A stretch of 64,000 nt of DNA from Duganella sp. BJB476 (GCF_003416895.1 NZ_QVIO01000001.1:124001-188000), one strand, 5' to 3'. Shown: positions 10,213 through 19,398, counted from the first letter of the stretch. A program made the numbers and translations. Notes: generated by a model from the sequence alone, not told the origin.

Positions 10213-10844
10213 AAACGCGTTATCTGCTGTTTTGCACTTTGCTGATCGCTGCCGCCAGCGTGGCCACCGTCTACTTCTGGCCGCAACTGCCCGCGCAAGT
10301 GCCGGTGCACTGGAACGCCGGCGGCGTGGTCGACGGCTATGGTCCCAAGGCGGCCCTGTGGCTGCTGGGTCCCGGCATGATGGCGATAGTGGCGTGGCTG
10401 GGCGTGGTGATGCCCGCGATCTCGCCGCGCCGCTTCGAGATCGGCGGCTTCGAGTCGACCTACTATTACGTGAGCGGCGTTGTGGTCGGCCTGCTCTCCT
10501 ACGTCTATGCGCTGGTGCTGGCGGCTTCGCTGCACGTCCAGGTGCCGATGGGGACGGCCATCCCGGCCGGCATGTTCGTGCTGCTTATCCTGGCCGGCAA
10601 CCCGCTGGGCAAGGTGCGCCGCAACTTCTTCATGGGCATCCGCACGCCGTGGACGCTGGCCAGCGAGCGCGTTTGGTACGCCACGCACCGGCTGGCGGCG
10701 AAGTTGATGGTGGCCAGCGGCGTGCTGGGATTGTTCGCCCTGTGGCTGGGCGCTCCGCTGTGGGGCCAGCTGGCGCTGATGCTGGTCTGGGCGCCGCTGG
10801 CTGCGGGCTACTCGCTGCTGCTCTACAAACGTCTTCCTCACTGA
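10209..10844 (+). CDS. SdpI-family membrane protein (DUF1648)
   Basis: This 211-aa polytopic inner-membrane protein starts at the ATG that overlaps the sdpR stop, preceded by the Shine-Dalgarno AGGAAG; longer in-frame starts lie inside sdpR and are unlikely. The N-terminal DUF1648 pattern is recognisable (LPAQVPVHWNAGGVVDGYGPK), and the SdpI signature follows in GNPLGKVRRNFFMGIRTPWTLASERVWYATHRL. In Bacillus SdpI gives immunity to the SdpC toxin and regulates SdpR. No toxin gene is visible here, so a signal-sensing or envelope-stress role is only inferred. Confidence 0.85.
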   Translation: MKTRYLLFCTLLIAAASVATVYFWPQLPAQVPVHWNAGGVVDGYGPKAALWLLGPGMMAIVAWLGVVMPAISPRRFEIGGFESTYYYVSGVVVGLLSYVYALVLAASLHVQVPMGTAIPAGMFVLLILAGNPLGKVRRNFFMGIRTPWTLASERVWYATHRLAAKLMVASGVLGLFALWLGAPLWGQLALMLVWAPLAAGYSLLLYKRLPH

Positions 10845-10857
10845 TCGGAGAATTGGT

Positions 10858-11808
10858 ATGCGCTTCAAGCTATTGCTGTCTTTGTTGATGTTGTCGGTGT
10901 CGGTCCATGCGGCCCAGCGTCCGGTGTCGCTGGATGTGGGCGGCGGCACCCTGTATGGAACGGAGCTGCTGCCTGACGGCGGCGGCAAGTTCCCGGTGGT
11001 GCTGCTGCATGCCGGCTCCGGCCCGACTGACCGCGACGGTAACAGCAGGCTGCTGCCGGGCCCTAACGATTCGCTGCGCATGGTGGCCGAGGCCTTGGCC
11101 CAGCGCGGCATCGCCTCGGTGCGCTACGATAAGCGCGCCATCGGCGCCAGTGCGCTGCCGGTGTGGAAGGAGCAGGATCTGCGTCTGGACGACTACATCG
11201 ACGACGCCACCGCATGGCTGCGCAAGCTGCGCGCCGATCCGCGCTTCTCGCGCGTGGTGATGGCGGGGCATAGCGAAGGCGCGCAGATCGCCGCCGAAGC
11301 CTGCAGGCAGGCCGCCACCGATGCCTGCGTGCTGATCGCCGGCGCCGGCCATCCGCTCGACGACATCCTGCGCGACCAGCTCAAGGGCAAGCTGCCGCCG
11401 GAGCTGGAGGCGCAAAGCGAACGCATACTGGTCGCGCTCAAGCAGGGCAAGACGGTCGACGATGTGCCGCAGGCCCTGATGATGCTGTACCACCCGTCGG
11501 TGCAGCCGTATCTGATCTCGTCGCTGAAGCACGATCCGCGCGCGGCGATTGCGGCGCTGACGATGCCGGTGCTGATCCTGCAAGGCACGTCCGACATCCA
11601 GGTGCAGGTGTCGGAAGCGCAGGCGCTGGCGGCGGCCGCGCCGCGCGCCAGGCTGGTGGTGGTGGAAGGCATGAACCATCTGCTGAAGATCGTCGGCGAC
11701 GACGAGGCCAAGCAGAAGAAATCCTACGGCAGCCCGGAGTTTCCGGTGGCGCCGCAGCTGATCGACGCCCTAAGCACTTTCGTCAAGGCGCCGCCAGCGG
11801 GCAAGTAA
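10858..11808 (+). CDS. Exported alpha/beta hydrolase
   Basis: This 316-aa protein has an N-terminal signal peptide (MRFKLLLSLLMLSVSVHA) and an alpha/beta-hydrolase fold with the nucleophile elbow AGHSEGAQ (Ser near 138), an oxyanion region VVLLHAGSGPTDRDG, a late Asp in LQGTSDIQVQV and a His in GMNHLLK. These make a plausible Ser-Asp-His triad for a periplasmic esterase or peptidase of the S9/S33 type. It follows sdpI by 13 bases with a GGAGAA ribosome site and probably belongs to the same operon. Its substrate cannot be read from the sequence. It converges on uvrB with a 3-base gap. Confidence 0.85.
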   Translation: MRFKLLLSLLMLSVSVHAAQRPVSLDVGGGTLYGTELLPDGGGKFPVVLLHAGSGPTDRDGNSRLLPGPNDSLRMVAEALAQRGIASVRYDKRAIGASALPVWKEQDLRLDDYIDDATAWLRKLRADPRFSRVVMAGHSEGAQIAAEACRQAATDACVLIAGAGHPLDDILRDQLKGKLPPELEAQSERILVALKQGKTVDDVPQALMMLYHPSVQPYLISSLKHDPRAAIAALTMPVLILQGTSDIQVQVSEAQALAAAAPRARLVVVEGMNHLLKIVGDDEAKQKKSYGSPEFPVAPQLIDALSTFVKAPPAGK

Positions 11809-11811
11809 GCA

Positions 11812-13884
11812 TCAGGCGATATTGTCCGCGCCCGGCGCGCCGAACAGCTGCTGCTTGAGGTGATGCAGCTGGTCGCGCACCTGTGCGGCTTTTTCGAACT
11901 CCAGGTTCTTGGCGTGATCGAGCATGGCCTTCTCCAGGCGCTTGATCTCCTTGCTGATCTGCTTCTCGCTCATGGACTCGTACTTGGCCGTCTCCTGCGC
12001 CACTTGCAGCTCTTCGCGCGCTTCCTGCGGGCTGTAGACGCCGTCGATCATGTCGCGGATCACCTTGTGCACGCCGCGCGGCACGATGCCGTTGGCGGTG
12101 TTGAAGGCGATCTGCTTGGCGCGGCGGCGTTCCGTCTCGCCGATGGCGCGCTCCATCGAATCGGTCATGCGGTCCGCGTACAGCAGCGCCACGCCGTTCA
12201 GGTTACGCGCGGCGCGGCCGATGGTCTGGATCAGCGAGCGTTCGGAACGCAGGAAGCCTTCCTTGTCGGCGTCCAGGATCGCCACCAGCGACACCTCCGG
12301 CAAGTCCAGGCCTTCGCGCAGCAGGTTAATCCCCACCAGCACGTCGAAGGTGCCGAGGCGCAGGTCGCGCAGCAGCTCGACCCGTTCCACCGTCTCGATA
12401 TCGCTGTGCAGGTAGCGCACCTTGATGCCATGGTCGCTCAGGTATTCGGTCAGCTGTTCGGACATGCGCTTGGTCAGCGTGGTCACCAGCACGCGCTCGT
12501 TCTTGGCGACGCGCAGCGTGATCTCGGACATCAGGTCGTCCACCTGCGAGCTGGCCGGACGCACGATGATCAGCGGGTCCACCAGGCCGGTCGGACGCAC
12601 CACCTGCTCGACAATCTGGTCGGCGTGGGTGCGTTCGTATTCGGCCGGGGTGGCGGAGACGAACACCGTCTGCCGCATCTTCTGCTCGAACTCCTCGAAC
12701 TTCAGCGGCCGGTTGTCCATCGCGGACGGCAGGCGGAAACCGTAGTCCACCAGGTTGGCCTTGCGCGAACGGTCGCCGTTGTACATGGCGCTCAGCTGGC
12801 CGATCAGCACGTGCGACTCGTCGAGGAACATCAGTGCGTCCTTCGGCAGGTAGTCGACCAGCGTCGGCGGCGGTTCGCCGGGCTGGGCGCCGCTCAGGTG
12901 GCGCGAGTAGTTCTCGATGCCCTTGGTGAAGCCGATCTCGGTCATCATCTCCAGGTCGAAGCGGGTGCGCTGTTCCAGGCGCTGTTCCTCGATCAGCTTG
13001 TTCTCCTTGCGGTAGAACTCCAGCCGCTCGCGCAGCTCCACCTTGATGGTCTCGATCGCGCGCAGCACGGTCGAACGCGGCGTGACGTAGTGCGAACCCG
13101 GATAGACGGTGAAGCGCGGGATCTTCTGCTTGACGCGGCCGGTCAGCGGATCGAACAGCTGGATCGATTCCAGCTCGTCGTCGAACAGGTCCAGGCGCAC
13201 CGCCAGTTCCGCATTCTCCGCCGGGAAGATGTCGAGCGTGTCGCCGCGCACGCGGAAGGTGCCGCGGCCGAAGTCCACTTCATTGCGGGTGTACTGCATC
13301 TGGATCAGGCGGGCGATGATGTCGCGCTGCGAGACGCGGTCCTTGGCGCGCAGCGTCAAAATCATCTGGTGGTATTCGGTCGGATTACCGATACCGTAGA
13401 TCGCCGACACGGTGGCGACGATGATGACGTCGCGCCGCTCCATCAGCGACTTGGTGCACGACAGGCGCATCTGCTCGATGTGCTCATTGATGGACGAATC
13501 CTTTTCGATGAACAGGTCGCGCTGCGGCACGTAGGCTTCCGGCTGGTAGTAGTCGTAGTAGGAGACGAAGTACTCGACCGCGTTCTCCGGGAAGAACTCG
13601 CGGAACTCCGAGTACAGCTGCGCGGCCAGCGTCTTGTTCGGCGCGAAGACGATGGCGGGGCGGCCCTTGCGGGCGATCACGTTGGCCATCGTGTAGGTCT
13701 TGCCGGAACCGGTCACGCCGAGCAGGGTCTGGAAGAACAGGCCGTCGTCGATGCCTTCGCACAGCTGGTCGATCGCGGTGGGCTGGTCGCCGGCCGGCGG
13801 GAAGGGTTGGTGCAGCTTGAACGGCGAGTCCGGGAAGGTAACTACCGTTGCGTTTGGAGTGTCTACTACTGGTAAATCAGCCAT
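11812..13884 (-). CDS. uvrB: Excinuclease ABC subunit B
   Basis: UvrB is the damage-verifying helicase-like subunit of nucleotide excision repair, handed DNA by UvrA and recruiting UvrC. The 690-aa protein has Walker [12 protein letters not shown], the beta-hairpin region with [12 protein letters not shown], Walker B MFLDESHV, later helicase motifs ([22 protein letters not shown]) and the C-terminal UVR coiled coil ([23 protein letters not shown]). Length is normal with a short N-terminal extension. It is divergent from the aminotransferase gene. I saw no LexA-type box in the 113-base gap upstream. Confidence 0.98.
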   Translation of the reverse strand: MADLPVVDTPNATVVTFPDSPFKLHQPFPPAGDQPTAIDQLCEGIDDGLFFQTLLGVTGSGKTYTMANVIARKGRPAIVFAPNKTLAAQLYSEFREFFPENAVEYFVSYYDYYQPEAYVPQRDLFIEKDSSINEHIEQMRLSCTKSLMERRDVIIVATVSAIYGIGNPTEYHQMILTLRAKDRVSQRDIIARLIQMQYTRNEVDFGRGTFRVRGDTLDIFPAENAELAVRLDLFDDELESIQLFDPLTGRVKQKIPRFTVYPGSHYVTPRSTVLRAIETIKVELRERLEFYRKENKLIEEQRLEQRTRFDLEMMTEIGFTKGIENYSRHLSGAQPGEPPPTLVDYLPKDALMFLDESHVLIGQLSAMYNGDRSRKANLVDYGFRLPSAMDNRPLKFEEFEQKMRQTVFVSATPAEYERTHADQIVEQVVRPTGLVDPLIIVRPASSQVDDLMSEITLRVAKNERVLVTTLTKRMSEQLTEYLSDHGIKVRYLHSDIETVERVELLRDLRLGTFDVLVGINLLREGLDLPEVSLVAILDADKEGFLRSERSLIQTIGRAARNLNGVALLYADRMTDSMERAIGETERRRAKQIAFNTANGIVPRGVHKVIRDMIDGVYSPQEAREELQVAQETAKYESMSEKQISKEIKRLEKAMLDHAKNLEFEKAAQVRDQLHHLKQQLFGAPGADNIA

Positions 13885-13997
13885 CTTGTCCGACCTTTGT
13901 TAAAATAATGGCCTGCCAGCGGCCTGAAGCAGTTTTTCATTGGGCGCTGTCTACCTTCAACCGCTGCGTACCGCTTCCAATCGAATCCAATCTTATC

Positions 13998-15200
13998 ATG
14001 ACGAATCCTAGCTTGTTCAGCGCCATCGACATGGCCCCACGCGACCCTATCCTGGGCATTACCGAAGCCTTCAACGCCGACCAGAATCCGGCCAAAATCA
14101 ATCTGGGCGTGGGCGTCTATTATGACGACAACGGCAAAGTGCCGCTGCTGTCGTGCGTGCAGAAAGCGGAAGAAATCCTGATCGCTACGCCGGCCCCGCG
14201 CACCTACCTGCCGATCGAGGGCCTGGCTGCCTACGACAAGGCGGTGCAGGAGCTGGTGTTCGGCGCCGACAGCGCCGTCATCCAGGAGAAGCGCGCCGTG
14301 ACCGTGCAGGCCATCGGCGGCACCGGCGCACTAAAGATCGGCGCCGACTTCCTGAAGCGCTTCGCGCCGGATTCGCAGGTCTACATCAGCGACCCGAGCT
14401 GGGAGAACCACCGCGCGCTGTTCGAAAGCGCCGGCTTCACCGTCAACAACTACGCTTACTACGATGCGGCCACCCACGGCGTGAACTTCGCCGGCATGCT
14501 GGCCGACCTGAAGGCCATGCCGCGCGGTTCCATCGTGCTGCTGCACGCCTGCTGCCACAACCCGACCGGCGCCGACCTGACCTCGGCCCAGTGGGATGAG
14601 GTGATCGCCGCCGTGACCAATGGCGGCCTGGTGCCGTTCCTGGACATGGCTTACCAGGGCTTCGGCGCCGGTATCGCCGAAGACGGCGCCGTGGTGCGCC
14701 GCTTCGCTGCCGCCGGCGGTCCGCTGCTGGTGTCGAACTCGTTCTCGAAGTCGTTCTCGCTGTACGGCGAGCGCGTGGGCGCGCTGAGCGTGGTCGCCGC
14801 CAGCGGCGAAGAGGCGAGCCGTCTGATGTCGCAGTTGAAGCGCGTGGTGCGCACCAACTATTCGAATCCTCCGGTCCACGGCGGCAAAGTGGTGGCCACC
14901 GTGCTGACCACGCCTGAGCTGCGCCAGATGTGGGAAGACGAGCTGGCCGGCATGCGCGTGCGCATCAAGGAGATGCGGGTGGCCTTCGTCGCCAAGCTGA
15001 AGGCCAAGGCTCCGGCCCACGATTTCGCCTTCGTGAGCGACCAGGTCGGCATGTTCTCGTACTCGGGCCTGAGCAAGGCGCAGGTCGAGCTGCTGCGCGC
15101 GCAGTCGATCTACGCGGTCGATACCGGCCGGATCTGCGTCGCCGCGCTCAATTCCCGCAACATCGACATCGTTATTGACGCGATCGCCAAAGTCCTTTAA
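13998..15200 (+). CDS. tyrB: Aromatic/aspartate aminotransferase
   Basis: This 400-aa fold-type I PLP enzyme transfers amino groups between aspartate or aromatic amino acids and 2-oxoglutarate. The start chosen is the ATG at MTNPSLFSAIDMAPRDPILG, the family's usual N-terminus; upstream codons in frame lie in the uvrB promoter region. PLP-site features are visible: HACCHNPTGADL, DMAYQGFG, and SNSFSKSFSLYGERVGAL with the Schiff-base Lys. It resembles TyrB/AspC of gammaproteobacteria; which substrates dominate cannot be told from sequence. The stop codon overlaps the -10 of the first tRNA-Asn promoter. Confidence 0.92.
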   Translation: MTNPSLFSAIDMAPRDPILGITEAFNADQNPAKINLGVGVYYDDNGKVPLLSCVQKAEEILIATPAPRTYLPIEGLAAYDKAVQELVFGADSAVIQEKRAVTVQAIGGTGALKIGADFLKRFAPDSQVYISDPSWENHRALFESAGFTVNNYAYYDAATHGVNFAGMLADLKAMPRGSIVLLHACCHNPTGADLTSAQWDEVIAAVTNGGLVPFLDMAYQGFGAGIAEDGAVVRRFAAAGGPLLVSNSFSKSFSLYGERVGALSVVAASGEEASRLMSQLKRVVRTNYSNPPVHGGKVVATVLTTPELRQMWEDELAGMRVRIKEMRVAFVAKLKAKAPAHDFAFVSDQVGMFSYSGLSKAQVELLRAQSIYAVDTGRICVAALNSRNIDIVIDAIAKVL

Positions 15201-15203
15201 AAT
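15175..15203 (+). promoter_or_regulatory. Sigma-70 promoter of the first tRNA-Asn
   Basis: TTGACG (15175-15180), a 17-base spacer and TAAAAT (15198-15203) lie inside the last codons of the aminotransferase gene. No better promoter is visible nearer the tRNA, so the primary transcript would have a leader of about 40 bases. Confidence 0.5.
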
Positions 15204-15249
15204 CTTGCTTCTTCGGGTTGAGCGACTAAGCTTAACCTGAAAGTGCTAA

Positions 15250-15325
15250 TCCCTGATAGCTCAGTTGGTAGAGCGACGGACTGTTAATCCGCAGGTCCCT
15301 GGTTCGAGTCCAGGTCGGGGAGCCA
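15250..15325 (+). tRNA. tRNA-Asn (anticodon GTT), copy 1
   Basis: The 76-base cloverleaf has acceptor arms TCCCTGA/TCGGGGA, D-arm GCTCAGTTGGTAGAGC, anticodon loop CTGTTAA with GTT, T-arm CTGG-TTCGAGT-CCAG and an encoded CCA end. It is identical to three further copies downstream. Confidence 0.97.
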
Positions 15326-15331
15326 GAATTC

Positions 15332-15373
15332 AAAAACCGCATGTGTGCCGAAAGGCTGCATGCGGTTTTTTTT
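15332..15373 (+). terminator. Terminator after tRNA-Asn copy 1
   Basis: CCGCATG (15337-15343) pairs with CATGCGG (15359-15365), flanked by A and T runs (eight T), a strong bidirectional-looking rho-independent terminator. Confidence 0.85.
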
Positions 15374-15503
15374 GTTTGCGCGTTCCAGGCGACCAATCTG
15401 GCTTTTATTTCTACGTAGTAATGTATATTGCTTTCGGTTAACTTTATGGCTATCATTTCGATAGTTGAAAATTCGGCCCAGCGCCGCTACCGGAAGGAAC
15501 CCC

Positions 15504-16874
15504 ATGTCAGCCCTGCACGCCGCCCCTGTCAATCGCCACTACCTGGAGAAGGTGATGTCGGTGGCTGAAGTCATGGAGGTGGAGGTGATCGTCGACATCC
15601 TCGACGTGCGCGGCTTGAAGTTGGTCGCCAAGGGCACCCAGGTTACCCGTGCCCTGCAGGAAAAGCTGATCCTGCATAAATTGCGGCAACCATTTGAAAG
15701 TTGCGTGCGGGCGAACGGCAGCGTCGATGCGCGCGCCATCGTCGCCATTGCAAGCCGTCTGATCGACACCAGTCCGTCGGTGGCCCATATCGTGCGCGCC
15801 ACCAGCAAGGGCGGTGCCTCGGTGCTGGCGCAGCTGGGGCGGCTGGAATTCGGCAGCGCGCTGGAGATGATGTTGACCGTGGCCGATCGCAGCGGCGCCC
15901 ATGCGCTCGAACACGCAGTGCTGGTCAGCCTGCTGTCCATCTGCATGGCGCAGAAGCAGGGCTTGAGCGAGCAGGACCAGATGGTGGCCGGGCTGTCGGG
16001 TATGCTGCACGATATCGGCGAGCTGTACATCGCCCCGGCCCACCTGGCGCGCGGCAGACGGCTGCTGCCGCATGAGTGGTCGCATGTGGTCGTGCATCCG
16101 CGCATCGGGCAGATGCTGATCGATGAGCTGGGCAGCTATCCGTTCTCCGTCGGCCGGGCAGTGGCCGAGCATCACGAACGTTTCGACGGCAGCGGCTACC
16201 CGCGCCAGATCTGCGGTGACCAGATCAGCGCGCCGGGCCAGGCGGTGGCGGTGGCGGAGATGATCGCCGGCCTGTTGTTGAAAGATCATCCGCTGGAGCG
16301 GGCCGAGCTGGCGCTGAAGATCATCCCTGGCGAGCACTCGCACCAGTTGCTGTCGGCCATCTCGGGCGCACTGCGGATGGCCGCCCCGGAAGTGGGCGCC
16401 GATCCGGTCCGGGCGCAGGGCGGGGAGGGCGTGGGGAGCTTGTTTGCCCGTATTGCGGCCATTCTCGACCTCGGCGAGGGATTGACGGCGGGGACGGCGG
16501 CGAAGTCGGCCAGTACGCTGCAGCTCTTGCGCAAGACGATGGAGCGGGTGCGCAATATCCGCCGCGCCTTCATCAGCACCGGCCTGGACGTGTATTTGCG
16601 GCCCGAGCCGGACCTGGGCGCCGGCGCGGACCACATGCTGCTGTTCGAGCGCGAGGTAGCCTGCCGGGAAATTCAATGGCGGCTGCGCGACATCGCGCGC
16701 GACCTGGCGTTGCAAACCACAACCCCGGACGAGCGGCTGGCCCTGGCGCCGCTGGTGCGCATGCTGGATGATGACTTGCCTGGTGGGCCGATTGGCGAAG
16801 CTGGCGTTGTCATGCCGCTAAGGCCAGTGTACCCTGGCGCAGGCATGGTGAGTGTGCGGCGCTACGGCACCTGA
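15504..16874 (+). CDS. HD-GYP domain protein (putative c-di-GMP phosphodiesterase)
   Basis: This 456-aa soluble protein starts at the ATG with GGAAGGA 5 bases upstream. An N-terminal region of about 110 residues is unassigned. The HD-GYP domain spans about 120-300, with HD in MLHDIGELYI (His169-Asp170), later metal-site His residues (HEWSHVVVHP), the pair HH at 223-224 and FDGSGYP at 227-233. HD-GYP enzymes hydrolyse c-di-GMP. Here the usual Lys of HDIGK is Glu, which could change activity. The C-terminal 150 residues have no recognised domain. It stands alone between two tRNA-Asn genes. Confidence 0.82.
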   Translation: MSALHAAPVNRHYLEKVMSVAEVMEVEVIVDILDVRGLKLVAKGTQVTRALQEKLILHKLRQPFESCVRANGSVDARAIVAIASRLIDTSPSVAHIVRATSKGGASVLAQLGRLEFGSALEMMLTVADRSGAHALEHAVLVSLLSICMAQKQGLSEQDQMVAGLSGMLHDIGELYIAPAHLARGRRLLPHEWSHVVVHPRIGQMLIDELGSYPFSVGRAVAEHHERFDGSGYPRQICGDQISAPGQAVAVAEMIAGLLLKDHPLERAELALKIIPGEHSHQLLSAISGALRMAAPEVGADPVRAQGGEGVGSLFARIAAILDLGEGLTAGTAAKSASTLQLLRKTMERVRNIRRAFISTGLDVYLRPEPDLGAGADHMLLFEREVACREIQWRLRDIARDLALQTTTPDERLALAPLVRMLDDDLPGGPIGEAGVVMPLRPVYPGAGMVSVRRYGT

Positions 16875-16918
16875 GGAAAATTTTTCCCCAAGGGGAAGCT
16901 AAATTGGCTATGAGCAGT

Positions 16919-16924
16919 TATAAT
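16919..16924 (+). promoter_or_regulatory. -10 element of tRNA-Asn copy 2
   Basis: A perfect TATAAT lies 11 bases before the tRNA, followed by a GC-containing discriminator (GTCGCCTC). No good -35 is visible at the expected spacing. Confidence 0.55.
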
Positions 16925-16935
16925 GTCGCCTCTTT

Positions 16936-17011
16936 TCCCTGATAGCTCAGTTGGTAGAGCGACGGACTGTTAATCCGCAGGTCCCTGGTTCGAGTCCAGG
17001 TCGGGGAGCCA
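16936..17011 (+). tRNA. tRNA-Asn (anticodon GTT), copy 2
   Basis: Base-for-base identical to the copy at 15250, including the encoded CCA. It has its own TATAAT and its own terminator. Confidence 0.97.
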
Positions 17012-17032
17012 GAATTTTAGTGGTAAAGAATC

Positions 17033-17069
17033 AAGGGGTTACATGCTTAGGCGTGTAGCCCCTTTTTTT
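17033..17069 (+). terminator. Terminator after tRNA-Asn copy 2
   Basis: AAGGGG-T-TACA pairs with TGTA-G-CCCCTT around the loop TGCTTAGGCG, followed by seven T. The loop region resembles that of the terminator after copy 4 (GCTTAGGCG), hinting at shared descent. Confidence 0.85.
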
Positions 17070-17286
17070 GTTTTTTGCCATACCGAGACTGGGGAGGGGG
17101 CGCTTGTCCTTTGGCTTGGACGGGGGAGGGAAAGCCCCCTAAAGATGCGCGGCGGCGGTGCAGGGCGGCGGCAGGCCTAAACGTACAGTTGAAAAGCTTG
17201 GATTACCACACTGAAGCTCATTGCAATATTTCCAATGGGTATGTATCCTTGAGTGATTGCTTATTAATAATCAATGGAGAATTTTA

Positions 17287-18306
17287 ATGCTTGGTACCTC
17301 GCGCATTATCCCAGCTGTAGTTTTATGTCTGATCGGCTTGACTCTTCAAGGCTGCTCGCCGAAGGTGGACTGCAATGGCGACAAGGTTAAAGAAGATGTC
17401 TTGACGATTTTGAAAGAAAATCTTGATAAGGCGGTTTGGTATAAAGAGGGGGAGCTGGCGTTTTCAGAAAAGCGAGCCATTGGCGACGTAAAGACGATTT
17501 CCAAGAATGAAGAGTTGAAGACTGCTTCCTGCTCAGCACAATACAGTTTCACTTACAATAATACTGAGCGAAAAGTACCTGTCGATTACAACTTGTCTTT
17601 CTTGGAGGATAAAAAAGAAGTGCAGGTGTTGGCGGACGCAAATTCTGTGAAAGCGGGAGTCATGCAATTGGTTATGGCCCAAGCTCCAGTTAAGAATGGC
17701 ACCCAGAAGATTTACGATCCAGGCACCGGTAAGCTTGTTCAGTCTATTGAATGGAAAGACAATCAGCGCAACGGCAATCAAAAAATGTGGTTACCCGATG
17801 GTGCGACACTGGTCGCTGACATTAACTGGATTAACGGCAAATCGAACGGTTGGGAAAAACACCCTGATAGTTCGGGAAAGATTGTTACCGACTTAACCTG
17901 GAAAGAAGGATTGGCGACTGGTTATCAGACTATCTTCCTGATCAATGGCAGCCCAATGTCTTATACCACTTTCAAAGACGGGAAAAAAAATGGAGTCCAT
18001 AAGGTTTTTTCCACGATGAGCAGCTCCAGCGACTCTTATGTCAGCATTGAAGACAATTACAAGGCCGATGTGTTAGATGGTCTGCAAAAGACTTATTACG
18101 ATGCGAAGTTGGAAAAGGAGATTGTCTATAAAGACGGCGTGGTGGTGTCAGAGACTGATAAAACGAATTCAAACTCGGCGGTAAATGCGTCTAGCGTGGA
18201 TAAATGTGTAAATGTGAAGATTGATGCCTTCCACAAAGCTAACGGTAACGATGCTCCGATCAACAATGACGCTCTTCAGGAGTGGACGGCTGACTGCTCA
18301 AAATAA
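17287..18306 (+). CDS. Lipoprotein with MORN/YwqK-like repeats, low GC
   Basis: This 339-aa protein starts at the ATG preceded by GGAGA. The N-terminus is a lipoprotein signal with lipobox LQGC (Cys near 24). Residues about 135-280 contain repeats of the MORN/YwqK-antitoxin type (GTQKIYDPGTGKLVQSIEW, NGNQKMWLPDGATL, YQTIFLINGSPMSY), which are beta-hairpin modules. The gene is clearly lower in GC than its neighbours and uses A/T-ending codons, and it lies just after a tRNA gene, which suggests horizontal gain. The function is unknown; YwqK-like proteins are sometimes immunity or antitoxin proteins, but no toxin partner is visible. Confidence 0.75.
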   Translation: MLGTSRIIPAVVLCLIGLTLQGCSPKVDCNGDKVKEDVLTILKENLDKAVWYKEGELAFSEKRAIGDVKTISKNEELKTASCSAQYSFTYNNTERKVPVDYNLSFLEDKKEVQVLADANSVKAGVMQLVMAQAPVKNGTQKIYDPGTGKLVQSIEWKDNQRNGNQKMWLPDGATLVADINWINGKSNGWEKHPDSSGKIVTDLTWKEGLATGYQTIFLINGSPMSYTTFKDGKKNGVHKVFSTMSSSSDSYVSIEDNYKADVLDGLQKTYYDAKLEKEIVYKDGVVVSETDKTNSNSAVNASSVDKCVNVKIDAFHKANGNDAPINNDALQEWTADCSK

Positions 18307-18414
18307 GCTCTTCGGGGCGGCGGAGTTTTGTGGCCTTGCCGAAGCCTGACTTTGGCAACCACAGCGCTCTGATTCGAGTCCAGCTTCGGATAAACCGATG
18401 GGAAATAGCGGTGT

Positions 18415-19272
18415 TTACTCCCGCTTGCCGAGTTTCTTGCATTTCTGCAGGGCTAGTTCGGGCCGAAAATGGCAATCCAGAGAAATGAAGAAGTCGCGCG
18501 TCACGCCATAATCGCTTTGGTAGCGCTCCAGGATGCGGTCGATCTCCCCGGTGGCGTACAGTTGCGCGATGCCGCGTTCAAACGTGTCCCGCTGCACCTC
18601 CGTGCGGAACCGCATCCAGTAGAATTTTCCCGGCCCCAGCACGTCGTGGTACGCCAGTTCTGCCTCGGCATTGCGCTTCTGGGGCAACTGCTGCCTGAGG
18701 TAATACCGGAACACATCGGGCTGCGAAATAATGACGTCCGTGCGGTCAAGGAAGAGGGTGCCGGAAGGCATGGTGACTGCCTCCCTGTATTGCGGATGAT
18801 CCGCCGTCGCTGCGGCGTAGGCCGGCCCCAGCACCTTTTGAGCGTTGCGGAACGCGGTCACCCGATACTTTTTCAAGTCGTCCACGCTGGATAGCGTTGG
18901 AATCCGGCTGCGCAAGGTAATCGCCATGTTGTGGAAATACGTAACCGGCCACCGGCTCAGATAGCCATCTTGCGTTTGCCGGGGATCGGATGCCGTCGTA
19001 ACGTCGAATACGCCTTGGCGAAATTGCTCTTCGAAACGCACATTGGGCAAATAGAGAAATTCGACGGTGACCTGCTGCGATGCGAACGCGGCGCGCAACA
19101 CGTCGGCAAACAGGCCGGATGCGCGGTCCGAAAGCACGAAGGGCGCGATCACGCTTTGCAGGCCTATCTTGACGGTAGTAGGGCCGGGACTGGTTGGCGC
19201 CTGCTCGGCGACGGGGCTCGCGGCGGCAGTCGCGGCAAAAACTACGGCGGTTAACCACATCGGCGCCCCCAT
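18415..19272 (-). CDS. Periplasmic solute-binding-domain protein (PBPb family)
   Basis: This 285-aa protein has a signal peptide (MWLTAVVFAATAAASPVA; the ATG 12 bases inside is an alternative start). The fold looks like the type-2 amino-acid-type binding protein (PVTYFHNMAITLRSRIPTLSSVDDLKKYRVTAFRNAQKVLG; VIISQPDVFRYYL; AQLYATGEIDRILERYQ). No permease or ATPase gene is adjacent, so it may act in sensing or in a shared transporter. It is one of three such orphan proteins between 18 and 29.5 kb. An ATTATA (TATAAT on this strand) at 19293-19298 is a possible -10. Confidence 0.8.
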   Translation of the reverse strand: MGAPMWLTAVVFAATAAASPVAEQAPTSPGPTTVKIGLQSVIAPFVLSDRASGLFADVLRAAFASQQVTVEFLYLPNVRFEEQFRQGVFDVTTASDPRQTQDGYLSRWPVTYFHNMAITLRSRIPTLSSVDDLKKYRVTAFRNAQKVLGPAYAAATADHPQYREAVTMPSGTLFLDRTDVIISQPDVFRYYLRQQLPQKRNAEAELAYHDVLGPGKFYWMRFRTEVQRDTFERGIAQLYATGEIDRILERYQSDYGVTRDFFISLDCHFRPELALQKCKKLGKRE

Positions 19273-19398
19273 CAGTCCAGTTAGCTTTCTTCATTATAGC
19301 CAGAATAATTTCACAGATCTCCTGCAAATGGGCCTACCATTTGCAAATCAACACGCAATTTGTGTCCCTTGTGCCGACTGATCAAGGAGCTCGCCCTT

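Noticed and set aside
11860..13875. 671-residue open frame on the plus strand opposite uvrB
   Set aside because: It is a high-GC shadow of uvrB: composition is His/Gln/Arg/Ala-rich with no domain, and uvrB on the other strand is beyond doubt.
13885..13997. Possible LexA box for uvrB
   Set aside because: No CTG-N10-CAG spacing was found in the gap; CTG and CAG occur but at the wrong distance.
16884..16897. TTCCCC-AA-GGGGAA symmetric motif after the HD-GYP gene
   Set aside because: The loop is too short for a full hairpin and there is no T run, so it is not called a terminator.
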